Below are positions 26,723 to 35,945 of a DNA stretch of 64,000 bases, one piece after another. Under the pieces are notes generated by a model that had not been told where the DNA came from, searched no databases, and saw nothing but the letters and a program-made list of their open reading frames with translations. The stretch is from Legionella geestiana (GTDB lineage Bacteria; Pseudomonadota; Gammaproteobacteria; Legionellales; Legionellaceae): NCBI RefSeq assembly GCF_004571195.1, contig NZ_CP038271.1, forward strand, positions 1,416,001 to 1,480,000, written 5' to 3'. The position numbers were made by a program, and so were the translations under genes. Position 1 is the first letter of the stretch; each line of letters opens with the position of its first letter.

Positions 26723-27247
26723 ATGGTGATTGACAGAGCCGGTTATCGGCTGAATGTGGGCATTGTGCTGGTCAACGCGTCTGGAAGGGTTTTCTGGGGG
26801 CGTCGTTATGGGCACGATGCATGGCAGTTTCCCCAGGGAGGGCTTGCTTCCGGAGAGACGGCACTGGAAGCGATGTATCGCGAACTCTATGAGGAAGTCG
26901 GCCTTTTACGCGAAGATGTCGAGGTTTTGGGCGCAACACGCCGATGGTTGAAATACCGTCTGCCCAAACAGTATCTGCGCCACGGCAGTGAACCGCTGGT
27001 TATCGGCCAGAAGCAGAAATGGTTTCTGCTGCGCCTTGTCGTACCTGAGCAGAAAATTCGTCTGGATTTGGGAGATGCACAGGAATTTGACAGCTGGCGC
27101 TGGATTGATTACAACACTCCCCAGGAGCAGGTGATTTTTTTCAAGCGTCAGGTGTATGTGCAGGCGCTGAAAGAGCTGGAGCATTTGCTGAAAAAACGCA
27201 GTGTGCCTGCGGGTGCGCGCCGAAAACGAGGTCAACAAAGTCGATAG
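26723..27247 (+). CDS. rppH: RNA pyrophosphohydrolase
   Basis: RppH removes pyrophosphate from the 5' end of mRNA and so starts RNase E-dependent decay. The 174-residue protein has a complete Nudix box, [20 protein letters not shown] followed by VGL (about 38-60), and the family-specific stretches [18 protein letters not shown] and [13 protein letters not shown]. The start [14 protein letters not shown] is the usual RppH N-terminus; seven more codons are open upstream. ptsP follows directly, as nudH-ptsP do in E. coli. Confidence 0.95.
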   Translation: MVIDRAGYRLNVGIVLVNASGRVFWGRRYGHDAWQFPQGGLASGETALEAMYRELYEEVGLLREDVEVLGATRRWLKYRLPKQYLRHGSEPLVIGQKQKWFLLRLVVPEQKIRLDLGDAQEFDSWRWIDYNTPQEQVIFFKRQVYVQALKELEHLLKKRSVPAGARRKRGQQSR

Positions 27248-29539
27248 ATGTTAAAGATTCTCAAACGCATAGTACAGGATGTTACGGCAGCAGGCGCGCT
27301 TGATGAGGCGCTTTCGGTGTTGGTTGCGCGTGTTCACAAGGCCATTGGAGCCGAGGCGGTTTCTGTTTTTCTGATAGACAGCAAGCACGCAGAATTCGTG
27401 TTAATGGCGACTGAGGGCTTAAACCGTGGCGCTGAGAAGCGGGTGCGGGTACCGCTTGATTTCGGTTTGATTGGGCAGGTAGGGCGCCGGGAAGAACCGC
27501 TCAACATTGATGATGCGCCCTCGCACCCCGATTATTATCGCAATGCGCTGCTGCAGGAAGAGCATTTGAGTGCGTTTCTTGGCGTTCCCATCATTCACCA
27601 CCGTAAACTCTACGGCGTGCTCACAGTGCAGCAGGCGGAGAGGCGGTATTTTGATGATGCTGAAGAAGCCTTCCTGATTACCCTGGCCGCGCAGATTGGT
27701 GGCGTGATAGCGCATGCTGAAGCCACCGGCGAGCTGGCGCTCCTCACCCTTCCGGCGATGGCGAAGGCGGCCCTCACGGAAAACGTGTACGAACCCCTGA
27801 CCGGCACCGGCGCGCTTCCAGGCATTGGCATGGGAACCGCGGTGGTTGTGTATCCACCGGCTGACATTGACGCGGTATTGCGCACGCTCACGGACGATAT
27901 CGAGCACGAGGTGTTCCTTTTTCACGAGGCGCTCCAGAGTGCACGCGAGGACATTCACCGCCTTGGCCGTCGGCTTAAGGCCTCAGTCGCCGAAGAAGAC
28001 CACGCGCTTTTTGAGGTCTATCTGCGCATTCTCGATCGCGACAGTCTCGGGGCCGAGGTAGAGGCGCAGATTCGTACCGAGCAGCTCTCGGCACAGGCGG
28101 CGCTCGCCGCCGTTATCAAGAAACATGTGCAGCATTTTGAAAATGTTGAGGATGATTATCTGCGTGAGCGCGCAAGCGATGTGCGCGATCTTGGCCGCCG
28201 TGTGCTGGCAGAACTGCAGCTTTCGGCGCGCGAAGAAATTGACTACCCGCGCCGCACCGTGCTGATTGGGGAAGAAATTACACCAGCCGCTCTTGCTGAA
28301 GTGCCGGAAGGCCAGCTTGTGGGGGTGGTGTCGGTTCGTGGCTCCAACAATTCTCACACGGCGATTCTTGCCCGCGCACTGGGCGTACCAGTCGTGATGG
28401 GGGTACGTGGCTGTCGCTTTGAGAATCTCTCGAGGCGCGCGGTTATTGTCGATGGCTTTGCGGCAAAGGTTTATATTTCGCCCTCTAAAGCACTGGTGGC
28501 GCAATACCGTCAGCTCGCTGAGGAAGAGCGGCTTTTAAACCAGAGCCTTGTCGCACTCCGTGATAAGCCTGCAGAAACGCTCGATGCACACCGCATTTCA
28601 CTGCAGGTCAACACGGGCCTTGAGATGGACGCGGGCTTGTCGATGAGTGTAGGTGCTGAAGGTGTGGGACTGTATCGCTCAGAAGTGCCCTTTATGAGCC
28701 GTGACCGCTTTCCCTCTGAAGACGAGCAGCGCATCATCTATCGCCAGACCCTGAAGGCCTTTGCGCCTCGCCCGGTTACCATGCGCACGCTTGATATTGG
28801 TGGCGACAAGGTATTGCCGTATTTTCCGGTGAAGGAAGAAAACCCCTGCCTTGGCTGGCGCGGAATCCGCGTGACCCTTGACCATCCCGATATGTTCTTG
28901 ATGCAGGTGCGCGCCATGATGCGTGCGAGTGAAGAGCTTGATAACCTGCGCATCATGCTGCCGATGGTGACCGCCCTCAGCGAGGTCGATGAAGCGGTGG
29001 CACTGGTACACCAGGCCTATGAAGAGCTGCTCGAAGAAGGGTTTGCCATCCAGAAGCCGCGCCTTGGGGTGATGGTGGAAGTCCCGGCGGCGGCATGGCT
29101 GGCGCGTGAACTTGCAAAGCGCGTTGATTTTCTTTCCGTAGGCACGAATGACCTGACCCAGTACCTGCTGGCAGTCGACCGTAATAATTCACGCGTTGCC
29201 GGCCTTTACGATTCACTGCATCCGGCGATGCTAAGAACGCTTGCCAAGGTGGTAGAGGGGGCGCAGGCCGCGGGCGTGCCGGTGAGCGTGTGCGGTGAAA
29301 TGGCGAGTGAGCCGCTTGCGGTGGTGCTGCTGCTCGCCATGGGGTTTGACACACTCAGCATGAATTCTGCGAGCCTGCCACGGGTAAAGTGGCTCGTGCG
29401 CCAGATTTCCATGAGTACGGCGCGCCGCCTGCTGGCGGAAGTGCTGGAACTGCATCACCCTGCTGAAATTCGTGCGCATCTTCATGCTGTGCTGGTGAAA
29501 GAAGGCCTCTCAGGCCTCCTGCGCGCCGGTGGCATGTAG
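27248..29539 (+). CDS. ptsP: phosphoenolpyruvate-protein phosphotransferase PtsP (EI-Ntr)
   Basis: PtsP starts the nitrogen-type phosphotransferase chain by taking phosphate from PEP and passing it to NPr. The 763-residue protein has an N-terminal GAF domain (about 1-165), the phosphohistidine domain with the active His in GSNNSHTAILARALGVP, and a PEP-binding TIM-barrel domain (MRTLDIGGDKVLPYF, GVMVEVPAAAWLA, SVGTNDLTQYLLAVDR). It begins at the base after the rppH stop. NPr and EIIA-Ntr genes are not in the window. Confidence 0.95.
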   Translation: MLKILKRIVQDVTAAGALDEALSVLVARVHKAIGAEAVSVFLIDSKHAEFVLMATEGLNRGAEKRVRVPLDFGLIGQVGRREEPLNIDDAPSHPDYYRNALLQEEHLSAFLGVPIIHHRKLYGVLTVQQAERRYFDDAEEAFLITLAAQIGGVIAHAEATGELALLTLPAMAKAALTENVYEPLTGTGALPGIGMGTAVVVYPPADIDAVLRTLTDDIEHEVFLFHEALQSAREDIHRLGRRLKASVAEEDHALFEVYLRILDRDSLGAEVEAQIRTEQLSAQAALAAVIKKHVQHFENVEDDYLRERASDVRDLGRRVLAELQLSAREEIDYPRRTVLIGEEITPAALAEVPEGQLVGVVSVRGSNNSHTAILARALGVPVVMGVRGCRFENLSRRAVIVDGFAAKVYISPSKALVAQYRQLAEEERLLNQSLVALRDKPAETLDAHRISLQVNTGLEMDAGLSMSVGAEGVGLYRSEVPFMSRDRFPSEDEQRIIYRQTLKAFAPRPVTMRTLDIGGDKVLPYFPVKEENPCLGWRGIRVTLDHPDMFLMQVRAMMRASEELDNLRIMLPMVTALSEVDEAVALVHQAYEELLEEGFAIQKPRLGVMVEVPAAAWLARELAKRVDFLSVGTNDLTQYLLAVDRNNSRVAGLYDSLHPAMLRTLAKVVEGAQAAGVPVSVCGEMASEPLAVVLLLAMGFDTLSMNSASLPRVKWLVRQISMSTARRLLAEVLELHHPAEIRAHLHAVLVKEGLSGLLRAGGM

Positions 29540-29540
29540 C

Positions 29541-30341
29541 ATGTCCCAGGATGCATTGATGCTCGTGGCGTTTCTCCTGAGTGGCGCCTTTGCCGGTACA
29601 ATGTCCGGTATGCTGGGGATTGGGGGCGGCATTGTTGTGGTGCCGGCACTCTTCTGGATTTTTGAACGCAGCGCACTGGTGCCCGCCGATATTCTCATGC
29701 ACATGAGTGCCGGCACTTCACTCACGGCCATGCTCTTTACCGCGCTCTCATCCGTATTTGCGCATGCCCGTCGCGGCGACATTCGCATGGATATCTATCG
29801 CCGTCTGGCGCCTGGCATTGCCATTGGCACCGTTAGTGGCGCCATTTTTGCCGATATTCTTCCAACGCGCGGCCTTGAAATTCTTTTTGGACTGTTTTTG
29901 CTGTTTATTGCCGCACATATGCTATGGCATGTGCGCACCGAGCATGCGCCACACACACCCTCAAGATTACAAAACCTCTGCGTCAGTTTGCTTATCGGCC
30001 TGAAGTCCGGTTTGCTCGGTATTGGCGGGGGCGCGCTAATTGTGCCGTATCTCTCCTGGTGTGGCGTGTCAATGCGTGCGCTGGTGCCGGTATCTGCACT
30101 CTGTACCTTTACGGTGGCGATAATTGGCAGCCTGAGCTTCATGCTGACAGGGCGTCTTGAGCCTCTTATACCGCCTCTGGCCACAGGCTTTGTCTATTGG
30201 CCCGCCGTTTTTAGTGTAGGTCTTGCCAGTGCATTGTTCGCGCCGCTCGGCGCGCACTGGGCGTGGCGGGTGCCGGAGCGTCCCCTGCGTGTGGGATTTG
30301 TGGTATTGTTGATACTCACCGCCCTTGGCATGCTTCTTTGA
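29541..30341 (+). CDS. TauE/SafE-family membrane transporter
   Basis: This 266-residue integral membrane protein has about eight hydrophobic segments and the internally repeated motif of the family (GTMSGMLGIGGGIVVVP near 17-33 and GLKSGLLGIGGGALIVPYL near the middle). Members export sulfite, sulfoacetate or similar anions; the substrate here is unknown. The ATG at 29541 follows the ptsP stop by one base; an in-frame GTG at 29529 overlaps ptsP. It lies ten bases before lgt in the same direction. Confidence 0.88.
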   Translation: MSQDALMLVAFLLSGAFAGTMSGMLGIGGGIVVVPALFWIFERSALVPADILMHMSAGTSLTAMLFTALSSVFAHARRGDIRMDIYRRLAPGIAIGTVSGAIFADILPTRGLEILFGLFLLFIAAHMLWHVRTEHAPHTPSRLQNLCVSLLIGLKSGLLGIGGGALIVPYLSWCGVSMRALVPVSALCTFTVAIIGSLSFMLTGRLEPLIPPLATGFVYWPAVFSVGLASALFAPLGAHWAWRVPERPLRVGFVVLLILTALGMLL

Positions 30342-30350
30342 GAGGCTTTT

Positions 30351-31121
30351 ATGATTGCATACCCTCATCTTTCACCAGTCGCGTTTTCGCTTGGCCCCAT
30401 TCAGGTACACTGGTACGGACTGATGTACCTTGTGGGTTTTGTGCTGGCCTGGCTGCTGGCGCGCTGGCGCGCTCGCCATTATCAGCTTGATTTTTCTCCG
30501 ACAGCCATTGACGATATCATCTTCTATGCGGCGATGGGCGTTATCATCGGCGGGCGCCTCGGATACATGATTTTCTATAATGCCTCGCAATGGCTTTCGC
30601 ATCCGCTGTCGATTTTCAAGCTGTGGGAAGGTGGGATGTCGTTTCATGGCGGGTTGCTGGGCGTGATAGCCGGCGTGTGGCTCGTTGGGCGGCGCATTGG
30701 CAAATCCTTTCTTGAAATTGGCGATTTTATTGCCCCCCTTGTTCCACTTGGACTTGCGGCCGGGCGGCTTGGGAATTTTATTAACGGTGAGCTCTGGGGG
30801 CGGCCTGCTGACGTCCCGTGGGCGATGATTTTTCCGCACGCGGACAACCTGCCGCGTCACCCCTCTCAGCTCTATGAAATGGGGCTTGAGGGCATCGCGC
30901 TGTTTGTGCTGGTCTGGGTGTATGCATCTCGAAAGCGTGCCACAGGCGCTGTAAGCGGCGTGTTTCTGATGGGCTATGCCGTGAGCCGCATGCTGGCCGA
31001 GTGTTTTCGAGAGCCGGATGTGCAGCTTGGTTTTCTGGCCTTTGACTGGCTGACGATGGGGCAGCTTCTCTCGATTCCCATGCTGCTCGCAGGCTTTCTT
31101 TTATGGTGGAAGAAACGATGA
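30351..31121 (+). CDS. lgt: prolipoprotein diacylglyceryl transferase
   Basis: Lgt attaches diacylglycerol from phosphatidylglycerol to the lipobox Cys of lipoprotein precursors in the inner membrane. The 256-residue protein has about seven membrane segments, the catalytic-region motifs [11 protein letters not shown] and [11 protein letters not shown], and the Lgt signature [15 protein letters not shown]. It overlaps thyA by four bases, the same pair as lgt-thyA in E. coli. Confidence 0.96.
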   Translation: MIAYPHLSPVAFSLGPIQVHWYGLMYLVGFVLAWLLARWRARHYQLDFSPTAIDDIIFYAAMGVIIGGRLGYMIFYNASQWLSHPLSIFKLWEGGMSFHGGLLGVIAGVWLVGRRIGKSFLEIGDFIAPLVPLGLAAGRLGNFINGELWGRPADVPWAMIFPHADNLPRHPSQLYEMGLEGIALFVLVWVYASRKRATGAVSGVFLMGYAVSRMLAECFREPDVQLGFLAFDWLTMGQLLSIPMLLAGFLLWWKKR

Positions 31122-31912
31122 GACAATACCTCGATTTACTGACGCACATCCTTGAAAATGGTGTCGAAAAATCCGACCGCACCGGTACCGGCACGCTGTC
31201 GGTGTTTGCGTATTCCATGCGCTTTGACCTCGCAAAGGGCTTTCCGCTCGTTACCACCAAGAAACTCCATACGCGCAGCATTGTCCATGAACTGCTCTGG
31301 TTTCTAAAGGGTGATACCAATATCCGTTATCTGAAGGAAAACGGCGTCAGCATCTGGGATGAGTGGGCGGATGCCGAGGGCAATCTTGGCCCTGTTTACG
31401 GGCGTCAATGGCGCAGCTGGCCGCTGCCCAATGGCGAGAGTGTTGACCAGATTGCGGCAGTGGTCGAGCAGATTCGCAACAACCCCGATTCGCGACGGCT
31501 CATTGTGAGCGCCTGGAATGTCGCGGAACTGCCGAAAATGGCGCTGGTTCCCTGTCATGCGCTGTTTCAGTTTTATGTGGCGCGCGGCAGGCTTTCCTGT
31601 CAGTTGTACCAGCGTTCTGCCGATGTGTTTCTGGGCGTGCCTTTTAACATCGCCTCCTATGCGCTCTTGACCCACCTTGTGGCCGCACAGTGCGGGCTTG
31701 ATGTAGGCGAGTTTGTCTGGACGGGGGGGGATTGTCACCTGTATCTCAATCACCTCGAGCAGGCGCGCACGCAGCTTCAACGCGAGCCGCTGCCCCTGCC
31801 GACATTGAAGCTTTTGCGAAAGCCAGACAGCCTCTTTGACTACCGCTTTGAAGACATCGTGTTTGAGGGCTATCAGTCGCATGCGGCCATTCGTGCGCCA
31901 GTGGCGGTTTAA
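31118..31912 (+). CDS. thyA: thymidylate synthase
   Basis: ThyA methylates dUMP to dTMP with methylenetetrahydrofolate. The 264-residue protein has the same length as the E. coli enzyme. The nucleophilic Cys lies in [12 protein letters not shown], with the preceding [12 protein letters not shown] and the later [20 protein letters not shown]. The ATG at 31118 overlaps the lgt stop (ATGA), indicating coupling; an in-frame GTG-type extension to 31103 is not needed. Confidence 0.97.
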   Translation: MRQYLDLLTHILENGVEKSDRTGTGTLSVFAYSMRFDLAKGFPLVTTKKLHTRSIVHELLWFLKGDTNIRYLKENGVSIWDEWADAEGNLGPVYGRQWRSWPLPNGESVDQIAAVVEQIRNNPDSRRLIVSAWNVAELPKMALVPCHALFQFYVARGRLSCQLYQRSADVFLGVPFNIASYALLTHLVAAQCGLDVGEFVWTGGDCHLYLNHLEQARTQLQREPLPLPTLKLLRKPDSLFDYRFEDIVFEGYQSHAAIRAPVAV

Positions 31913-31959
31913 GGCGTGTAACTGATGCGCCAGTGCATGCTTTCGCTTCTCGAATTTTA

Positions 31960-31988
31960 TTGACAAGGATGTGTCCAAATTTTATATT
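31960..31988 (+). promoter_or_regulatory. sigma-70 promoter of the MFS transporter gene
   Basis: TTGACA at 31960-31965 and TATATT at 31983-31988 are spaced by exactly 17 bases, a near-consensus promoter. The start codon at 32073 leaves a leader of about 78 bases. Confidence 0.7.
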
Positions 31989-32072
31989 TCGCATGCATTT
32001 AGGCGTTTATTTTTTGAAATCTTCAATAGGATATCTGGACAGGAATCAGCGCCGTTCATGAGGGGGTTTTAA

Positions 32073-33266
32073 GTGCGCAAACGATTTTTACCGGCCTTGT
32101 TTTTATTATCCATGATAACCACATGCGCAGAAGTTGATATTTCTGTTCCTGGATTTCCACAGATAGCCGAGTTTTTCGGCGTCAGTGCCAGTCTCGTTCA
32201 GGCAACAATTACCTGGAACTTTTTAGGCTACTGTCTCGGTGCGCTTGTGTATGGGCCGCTTTCCGATTGTTTTGGGCGCAGAAGAATGATGGTGCTTGGC
32301 AACGCCCTTATGACACTCGGTGCCGTGGGCTGTTATTTTGCGCCGGATATTCATTGGCTTTTACTGTCCCGGCTTATTCAGGGCTTCGGCGCGAGCACGT
32401 CTGTTGTGCTGGTGTTCACCATGATTGCCGACCTGTATCAGGGTGAAAAGGCGATGAAGCTGATAGGTTTTATGAATGCCGCACTTTCCATCGTTATGTC
32501 GTGTGCGCCACTCATCGGCGGATTTATCAACGAGGCGCTTGGCTGGAAGGGAAATTACGGCGTGGTAGCGATTTTCAGCCTGATGACCTGGTTGCTGCTG
32601 CTGTTCTTCCTGCCCGAATCCCGGCAGGAATTTGACAGGCTTGATACGAGAAAGGTGATGAACGATTACCGCAGGCTGTTGACAAGCCCCCGCTTCCTCA
32701 CCGCATCCATGGTGCCCAGTTTGATGTTCGCCGCTTACATGGCCTACATTGCAGCCAGTGCTTTTCTCTACATGGGTGCTTATGAGCTGACAACGCTGAA
32801 GTTTGTGATGCATCAGGCCGTTATTATCGCATCGTTCGCGGTAACGAGCATGCAGGTTGGTAAGATAATTCCCTATTTTGGACCGTTGAATACGGTCAGG
32901 TACGGGGTATTGCTCTCGTGCGCCAGCATGGCCGCCTTTGTCCTGTTGAGTATGGCTCATATCAGCTCGCCGTATCTGACGACACTCTGGATGTCACTCT
33001 TTTCCGTTGGGTTCGCGGCCTGTTATCCGGTGCTCTTCTCTAACTCCATGTCTGTTTATCCTGACATGCAGGGACCGGCATCTTCTCTTGTAATGAGCAT
33101 GAGGGCGTTGTTAGTGACGATTTCTACTGGTGCTGCCGGCTATTTCTTTAACGGTCAGACCGTAACGGTCGCGCTGACGGTTGCCACAGGCGTTTTTGTT
33201 GCTGCCGGCTTCGCCTTCAGCTGGCTACAGTCTAACCAGCCGGCGCAAGAGCTTCGTTTGGCGTGA
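32073..33266 (+). CDS. MFS multidrug-type transporter (Bcr/CflA-like)
   Basis: This 397-residue transporter has about 12 membrane segments. The MFS loop motif after helix 2 is YGPLSDCFGRRRMMVLG, and a drug-efflux-like segment around helix 4-5 (RLIQGFGASTSVVLVFTMIA) suggests the Bcr/CflA branch of the DHA1 proton antiporters. The start is GTG at 32073 behind AGGGGG. Its stop overlaps the start of a truncated hydrolase reading frame, so an operon with that gene once existed. The substrate is unknown. Confidence 0.88.
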   Translation: MRKRFLPALFLLSMITTCAEVDISVPGFPQIAEFFGVSASLVQATITWNFLGYCLGALVYGPLSDCFGRRRMMVLGNALMTLGAVGCYFAPDIHWLLLSRLIQGFGASTSVVLVFTMIADLYQGEKAMKLIGFMNAALSIVMSCAPLIGGFINEALGWKGNYGVVAIFSLMTWLLLLFFLPESRQEFDRLDTRKVMNDYRRLLTSPRFLTASMVPSLMFAAYMAYIAASAFLYMGAYELTTLKFVMHQAVIIASFAVTSMQVGKIIPYFGPLNTVRYGVLLSCASMAAFVLLSMAHISSPYLTTLWMSLFSVGFAACYPVLFSNSMSVYPDMQGPASSLVMSMRALLVTISTGAAGYFFNGQTVTVALTVATGVFVAAGFAFSWLQSNQPAQELRLA

Positions 33267-33436
33267 GTGCGGCTCCTTTAATGTCAACATGTGCCGTGCG
33301 GGGTGGTTCTATCCACTATCGGATTTTTAATCCCGATGCGTCAGGGGTACCATGCCTTGTTATCCATGGTGGCCCTGGCACCCCGCATCCATATCTGGTG
33401 CCCGTTTGCGTTACCGCCTCAGCCAGGAAACGATAG
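33263..33436 (+). pseudogene. truncated proline iminopeptidase-like alpha/beta hydrolase
   Basis: A frame starting GTG at 33263 (overlapping the MFS stop) encodes CAVRGGSIHYRIFNPDASG and then CLVIHGGPGTPHPYLVPV, which is the N-terminal part and oxyanion-hole motif (HGGPG) of proline iminopeptidases. It runs out of similarity after about 48 residues and stops at 33434-33436, whereas family members have about 290-310 residues. The nucleophile and later catalytic residues are absent, so this is a remnant. It probably lost its 3' part when the promoter of the next gene was brought in. Confidence 0.78.
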
Positions 33437-33453
33437 CGCGCTATTTGGGCACA

Positions 33454-33483
33454 TTGAAAAAATATTGATAAAGGTGATATACT
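33454..33483 (+). promoter_or_regulatory. sigma-70 promoter of the 33512 gene with leader hairpin
   Basis: TTGAAA at 33454-33459 and TATACT at 33478-33483 are spaced by 18 bases. Just downstream, ACTCTC at 33481-33486 can pair with GAGAGT at 33501-33506, which is the likely ribosome-binding site of the gene starting at 33512, so translation may depend on melting of this short stem. Confidence 0.55.
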
Positions 33484-33511
33484 CTCTTTTTTTAAACACA
33501 GAGAGTGTATT

Positions 33512-34309
33512 ATGACTTTTTTAGATGCCCTTAAAGAGGCGGCGAAAGACGCCTGGTATGATACCGTTATGCCGCTTGCGAGTGAAGAGCAGCGCAAAAC
33601 CCGCTCCTTTAAAGACTACTTTCTGGCTGCGCATTTAGGCGTCCTCGCCATTATCCCGACCCTTGTTAACCTCGTGCGCCGCCCTCCGGCGTTTTTGCTT
33701 AATTTCATGGCCGAACTGATGTATCAGGGGCGTATGGCTCTGGAATCCCGCCTTGGGGATTATGCGTCTGCGTCACTTATATTGGCCTTTCCTGAAATAG
33801 CATTTCGTGCCACCGCGAGACTTTTTCGAATGGTTGTCTCGCCGGTAGAGAGTGTGTATGTCACTCAGCAGTGGATTAAGGATAACATGCCTCAAAACAG
33901 CTTGTTCAAACCTTACCTCACGGTTTTAAATGTCTTGTCTCACCTCGGTATGGCAGCGGTACTTTTTGCGATTTTTGTGGTTAACATCGCTATTCCGCCC
34001 CTCTGGATTATCTTGCCTGCTGGCGGCCTGGCAGCAACCATGTTTACCGATATTATGGAATTAAATGAGCAGGGCGTATTGTACAACATGTGGGCAACGG
34101 CAATACAGTCATTTGAAGGGCTGTTCACGCAAGATTTTACGCCGTGTACGACAGAGCCTCGTTTTGAGGCTGGTAAGCAGCATAAAACTGTAGAGCCACC
34201 TGCGGAGGATACAGTGCATTCGAGTCCGCTTCACTCGCCAGAGCCCGCAATCGAACCGACAGCGCCTTACAGCCCGCCCGGCATGTCTCCATCACGCGGC
34301 TCAGAGTGA
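33512..34309 (+). CDS. orphan membrane protein with proline-rich tail
   Basis: I do not recognise this 265-residue protein. The N-terminal third is amphipathic (LDALKEAAKDAWYDTVMPLA). Hydrophobic stretches lie at about 39-56 and, most strongly, at 135-180, where two helices could form a hairpin. From about 205 the tail is polar and rich in Pro, Ser and Glu (HSSPLHSPEPAIEPTAPYSP). There is no signal peptide. It has its own promoter and is AT-richer upstream. It resembles the other orphan membrane proteins here in build rather than in sequence. Confidence 0.74.
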   Translation: MTFLDALKEAAKDAWYDTVMPLASEEQRKTRSFKDYFLAAHLGVLAIIPTLVNLVRRPPAFLLNFMAELMYQGRMALESRLGDYASASLILAFPEIAFRATARLFRMVVSPVESVYVTQQWIKDNMPQNSLFKPYLTVLNVLSHLGMAAVLFAIFVVNIAIPPLWIILPAGGLAATMFTDIMELNEQGVLYNMWATAIQSFEGLFTQDFTPCTTEPRFEAGKQHKTVEPPAEDTVHSSPLHSPEPAIEPTAPYSPPGMSPSRGSE

Positions 34310-34315
34310 GCCGCG
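34295..34315. terminator. hairpin between convergent genes, possible terminator
   Basis: CGCGGCTCA at 34295-34303 pairs perfectly with TGAGCCGCG at 34307-34315 over a three-base loop, spanning the stop codon of the 33512 gene. A T-run (TTTTTT) comes only about 15 bases later on the plus strand, so intrinsic termination is uncertain. Confidence 0.4.
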
Positions 34316-34324
34316 AGTCATCGC

Positions 34325-34708
34325 TTAAGGTTTTTTGAGCGCGTCCGGGAGTTCAACGGGACGCGCGCTGGAGTAATTCACCCAGACAAGCTTACAGTGC
34401 CCCTCTGCCATCAGCGTGTCATTCTGGAAGAGAAAATGGCGCATGATGATGCTCGTGCGGCCCGGGTTTTCAAGGCGGCTCTTAAGGGTGAGGGTGGCGG
34501 GATAGACCACGGGCTTTAAAAAGGTACAGGCGGCCTCCACCACCACCGGGCCGCTTTCGCTGGTGAGGTTCATGCCCAGCTGGTGCAGCCAGTCAATGCG
34601 CGCTTCCTGAAAATAGTCAAAATAACGGGCGTTGTTCACATGCCCGAGCGCATCCATATCGCCCCAGGCGATGGCAAAGGTGAACTCGTGGATAAAGGTG
34701 TTATTCAT
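34325..34708 (-). CDS. acyl-CoA thioesterase (4HBT hotdog family)
   Basis: This 127-residue single hotdog-fold protein belongs to the YbgC/4-hydroxybenzoyl-CoA thioesterase group, which hydrolyses acyl-CoA esters. The catalytic Asp lies in WGDMDALGHVNNARYFDYF (about 14-32), the typical HGxxxN-like region. The ATG at 34708 has GGAAG upstream; 16 more codons are open but lack a better site. The natural substrate is unknown. It is monocistronic and lies next to the first MITE-like element. Confidence 0.87.
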   Translation of the reverse strand: MNNTFIHEFTFAIAWGDMDALGHVNNARYFDYFQEARIDWLHQLGMNLTSESGPVVVEAACTFLKPVVYPATLTLKSRLENPGRTSIIMRHFLFQNDTLMAEGHCKLVWVNYSSARPVELPDALKKP

Positions 34709-34884
34709 TATGCAGACTTCCATCCATGGATATGGCGTGATTGATGGCACGTCCATATATTAAGTGGCAGAGGTATTTGTGCTCGGAATTGAAAAGAACA
34801 TAACCCCTCCCGAAATAACGTATAACAGGCTCAGAACAATCTAAGTTAGCATATCTGAGCACGCTTCCATCGTCACGTTTTATT

Positions 34885-35046
34885 AGGGTCTGTTGACAAT
34901 TGGTGACACGGCTGCAAACCACGTCAATTTGTCCAAATTTAACCTTGAGTTCGTTAAATAGAGCCGGCTATTCGCCTCACTCAAGATAAAATTTGGCCTA
35001 AATTGACGTGATTTTCGCTTCGCACCACCAAATGTCAACAGACCCT
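34885..35046 (+). mobile_element. 162-base palindromic MITE-like element, copy 1
   Basis: The ends are AGGGTCTGTTGACAATTGG and, inverted, AGGGTCTGTTGACATTTGG. Inner arms also pair (CACGTCAATTTGTCC with AAATTGACGTG; CTTGAG with CTCAAG), so the whole element folds end to end. If the boundary is put at GGGTCTG/CAGACCC, the dinucleotide TA flanks both sides (34884-34885, 35046-35047), consistent with a TA target duplication. There is no coding capacity. The remaining parts of the 34709-35152 gap hold nothing I recognise. Confidence 0.85.
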
Positions 35047-35152
35047 AGCAGAATTTAGATAATAATGAAAATCACGGAACCTGATAATCGACTCGAAATA
35101 AAAGATGGTTTGTGACTCCCAGTTTTAGCGCATTGATAACTTAAACTTTTGA

Positions 35153-35908
35153 TCAACATACAAAACAGCCTGATTTTGGCTTATTGCCAGTTTGGGCTGG
35201 ATATGCGGTAAAACCTTTTTTTAAGATATAAATGACATATGGTGGATATTTTTCTTCATCTATCCATGCATATCCATCATTTTTATCGCCTAAAGGCCGC
35301 ATTGTTTCCACGTGCATAAAGTGGGTTTTGTTTATGACCTCCAGATAGTCCTCATGTGTCCAATAGTAGTCATATACTAAAACGTTGACATCAGAAAGCA
35401 GAACTTTGGCAATGTCCCCGCTTTTGAGATTTTTATTCTCCGGGAAATCAACATCCATTGTTAACCATTTTTTCTTGTACAGCTCTTCTGTTCCGGTAAT
35501 AGAGATGAAAACCCCTCCCGGGGCTAAAACACGGTATATTTCATTAAAAACGTCAATCATCTCCGCTTTGGAGCCTATTTCAAACAGCACAAAACTGGAA
35601 AAAACAATATTAAAGCAGTTGTTATCATAAGGTAATTGAGCGCTTTGAATTAAGGTTAACGGTATATCTGTATGATTTGATGCTTCTTGTAACATATGTG
35701 GACAAATATCTACCCCCTCAACATCGAGTCCTGTTTCAGCCAGAAATAGTGTTGAGCAGCCCGTGCCACATCCATAATCTAACGTTTTTTTGCCTGAGGC
35801 GTGCTTGTTTATGAGCGCGGGAATATTTTTAAATGCAACGTGAGTGGTGCCGCCATTGTCCGCGATGGCATATTCTTTTGCTTTAAAAGAATAATCATTT
35901 AGTTTCAT
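35153..35908 (-). CDS. class I SAM-dependent methyltransferase, AT-rich
   Basis: This 251-residue protein has a Methyltransf_11-type fold: motif I LDYGCGTGCSTLFLAE (about 42-57), acidic loop VEGVDICPHML, motif III-like NCFNIVFSSFVLFEIG, and VLAPGGVFISI. It is the AT-richest coding stretch of the window (bases 35221-35280 hold 17 G+C of 60). The start at 35908 begins the likely fold; in-frame ATGs at 35941 and 35950 reach the neighbouring MITE-like repeat. It ends KSGCFVC, a Cys-a-a-X-like terminus. It lies alone between two inverted copies of the same repeat. The substrate is unknown. Confidence 0.82.
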   Translation of the reverse strand: MKLNDYSFKAKEYAIADNGGTTHVAFKNIPALINKHASGKKTLDYGCGTGCSTLFLAETGLDVEGVDICPHMLQEASNHTDIPLTLIQSAQLPYDNNCFNIVFSSFVLFEIGSKAEMIDVFNEIYRVLAPGGVFISITGTEELYKKKWLTMDVDFPENKNLKSGDIAKVLLSDVNVLVYDYYWTHEDYLEVINKTHFMHVETMRPLGDKNDGYAWIDEEKYPPYVIYILKKGFTAYPAQTGNKPKSGCFVC

Positions 35909-35945
35909 TTTTACTGCCTGAAATTTTTTCAATGTGGTCATGAAG

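Noticed and set aside
34701-34922. A 73-codon minus-strand frame in the gap before MITE copy 1.
   Set aside because: It runs across the boundary of the repeat, has no ribosome-binding site and no recognisable similarity.
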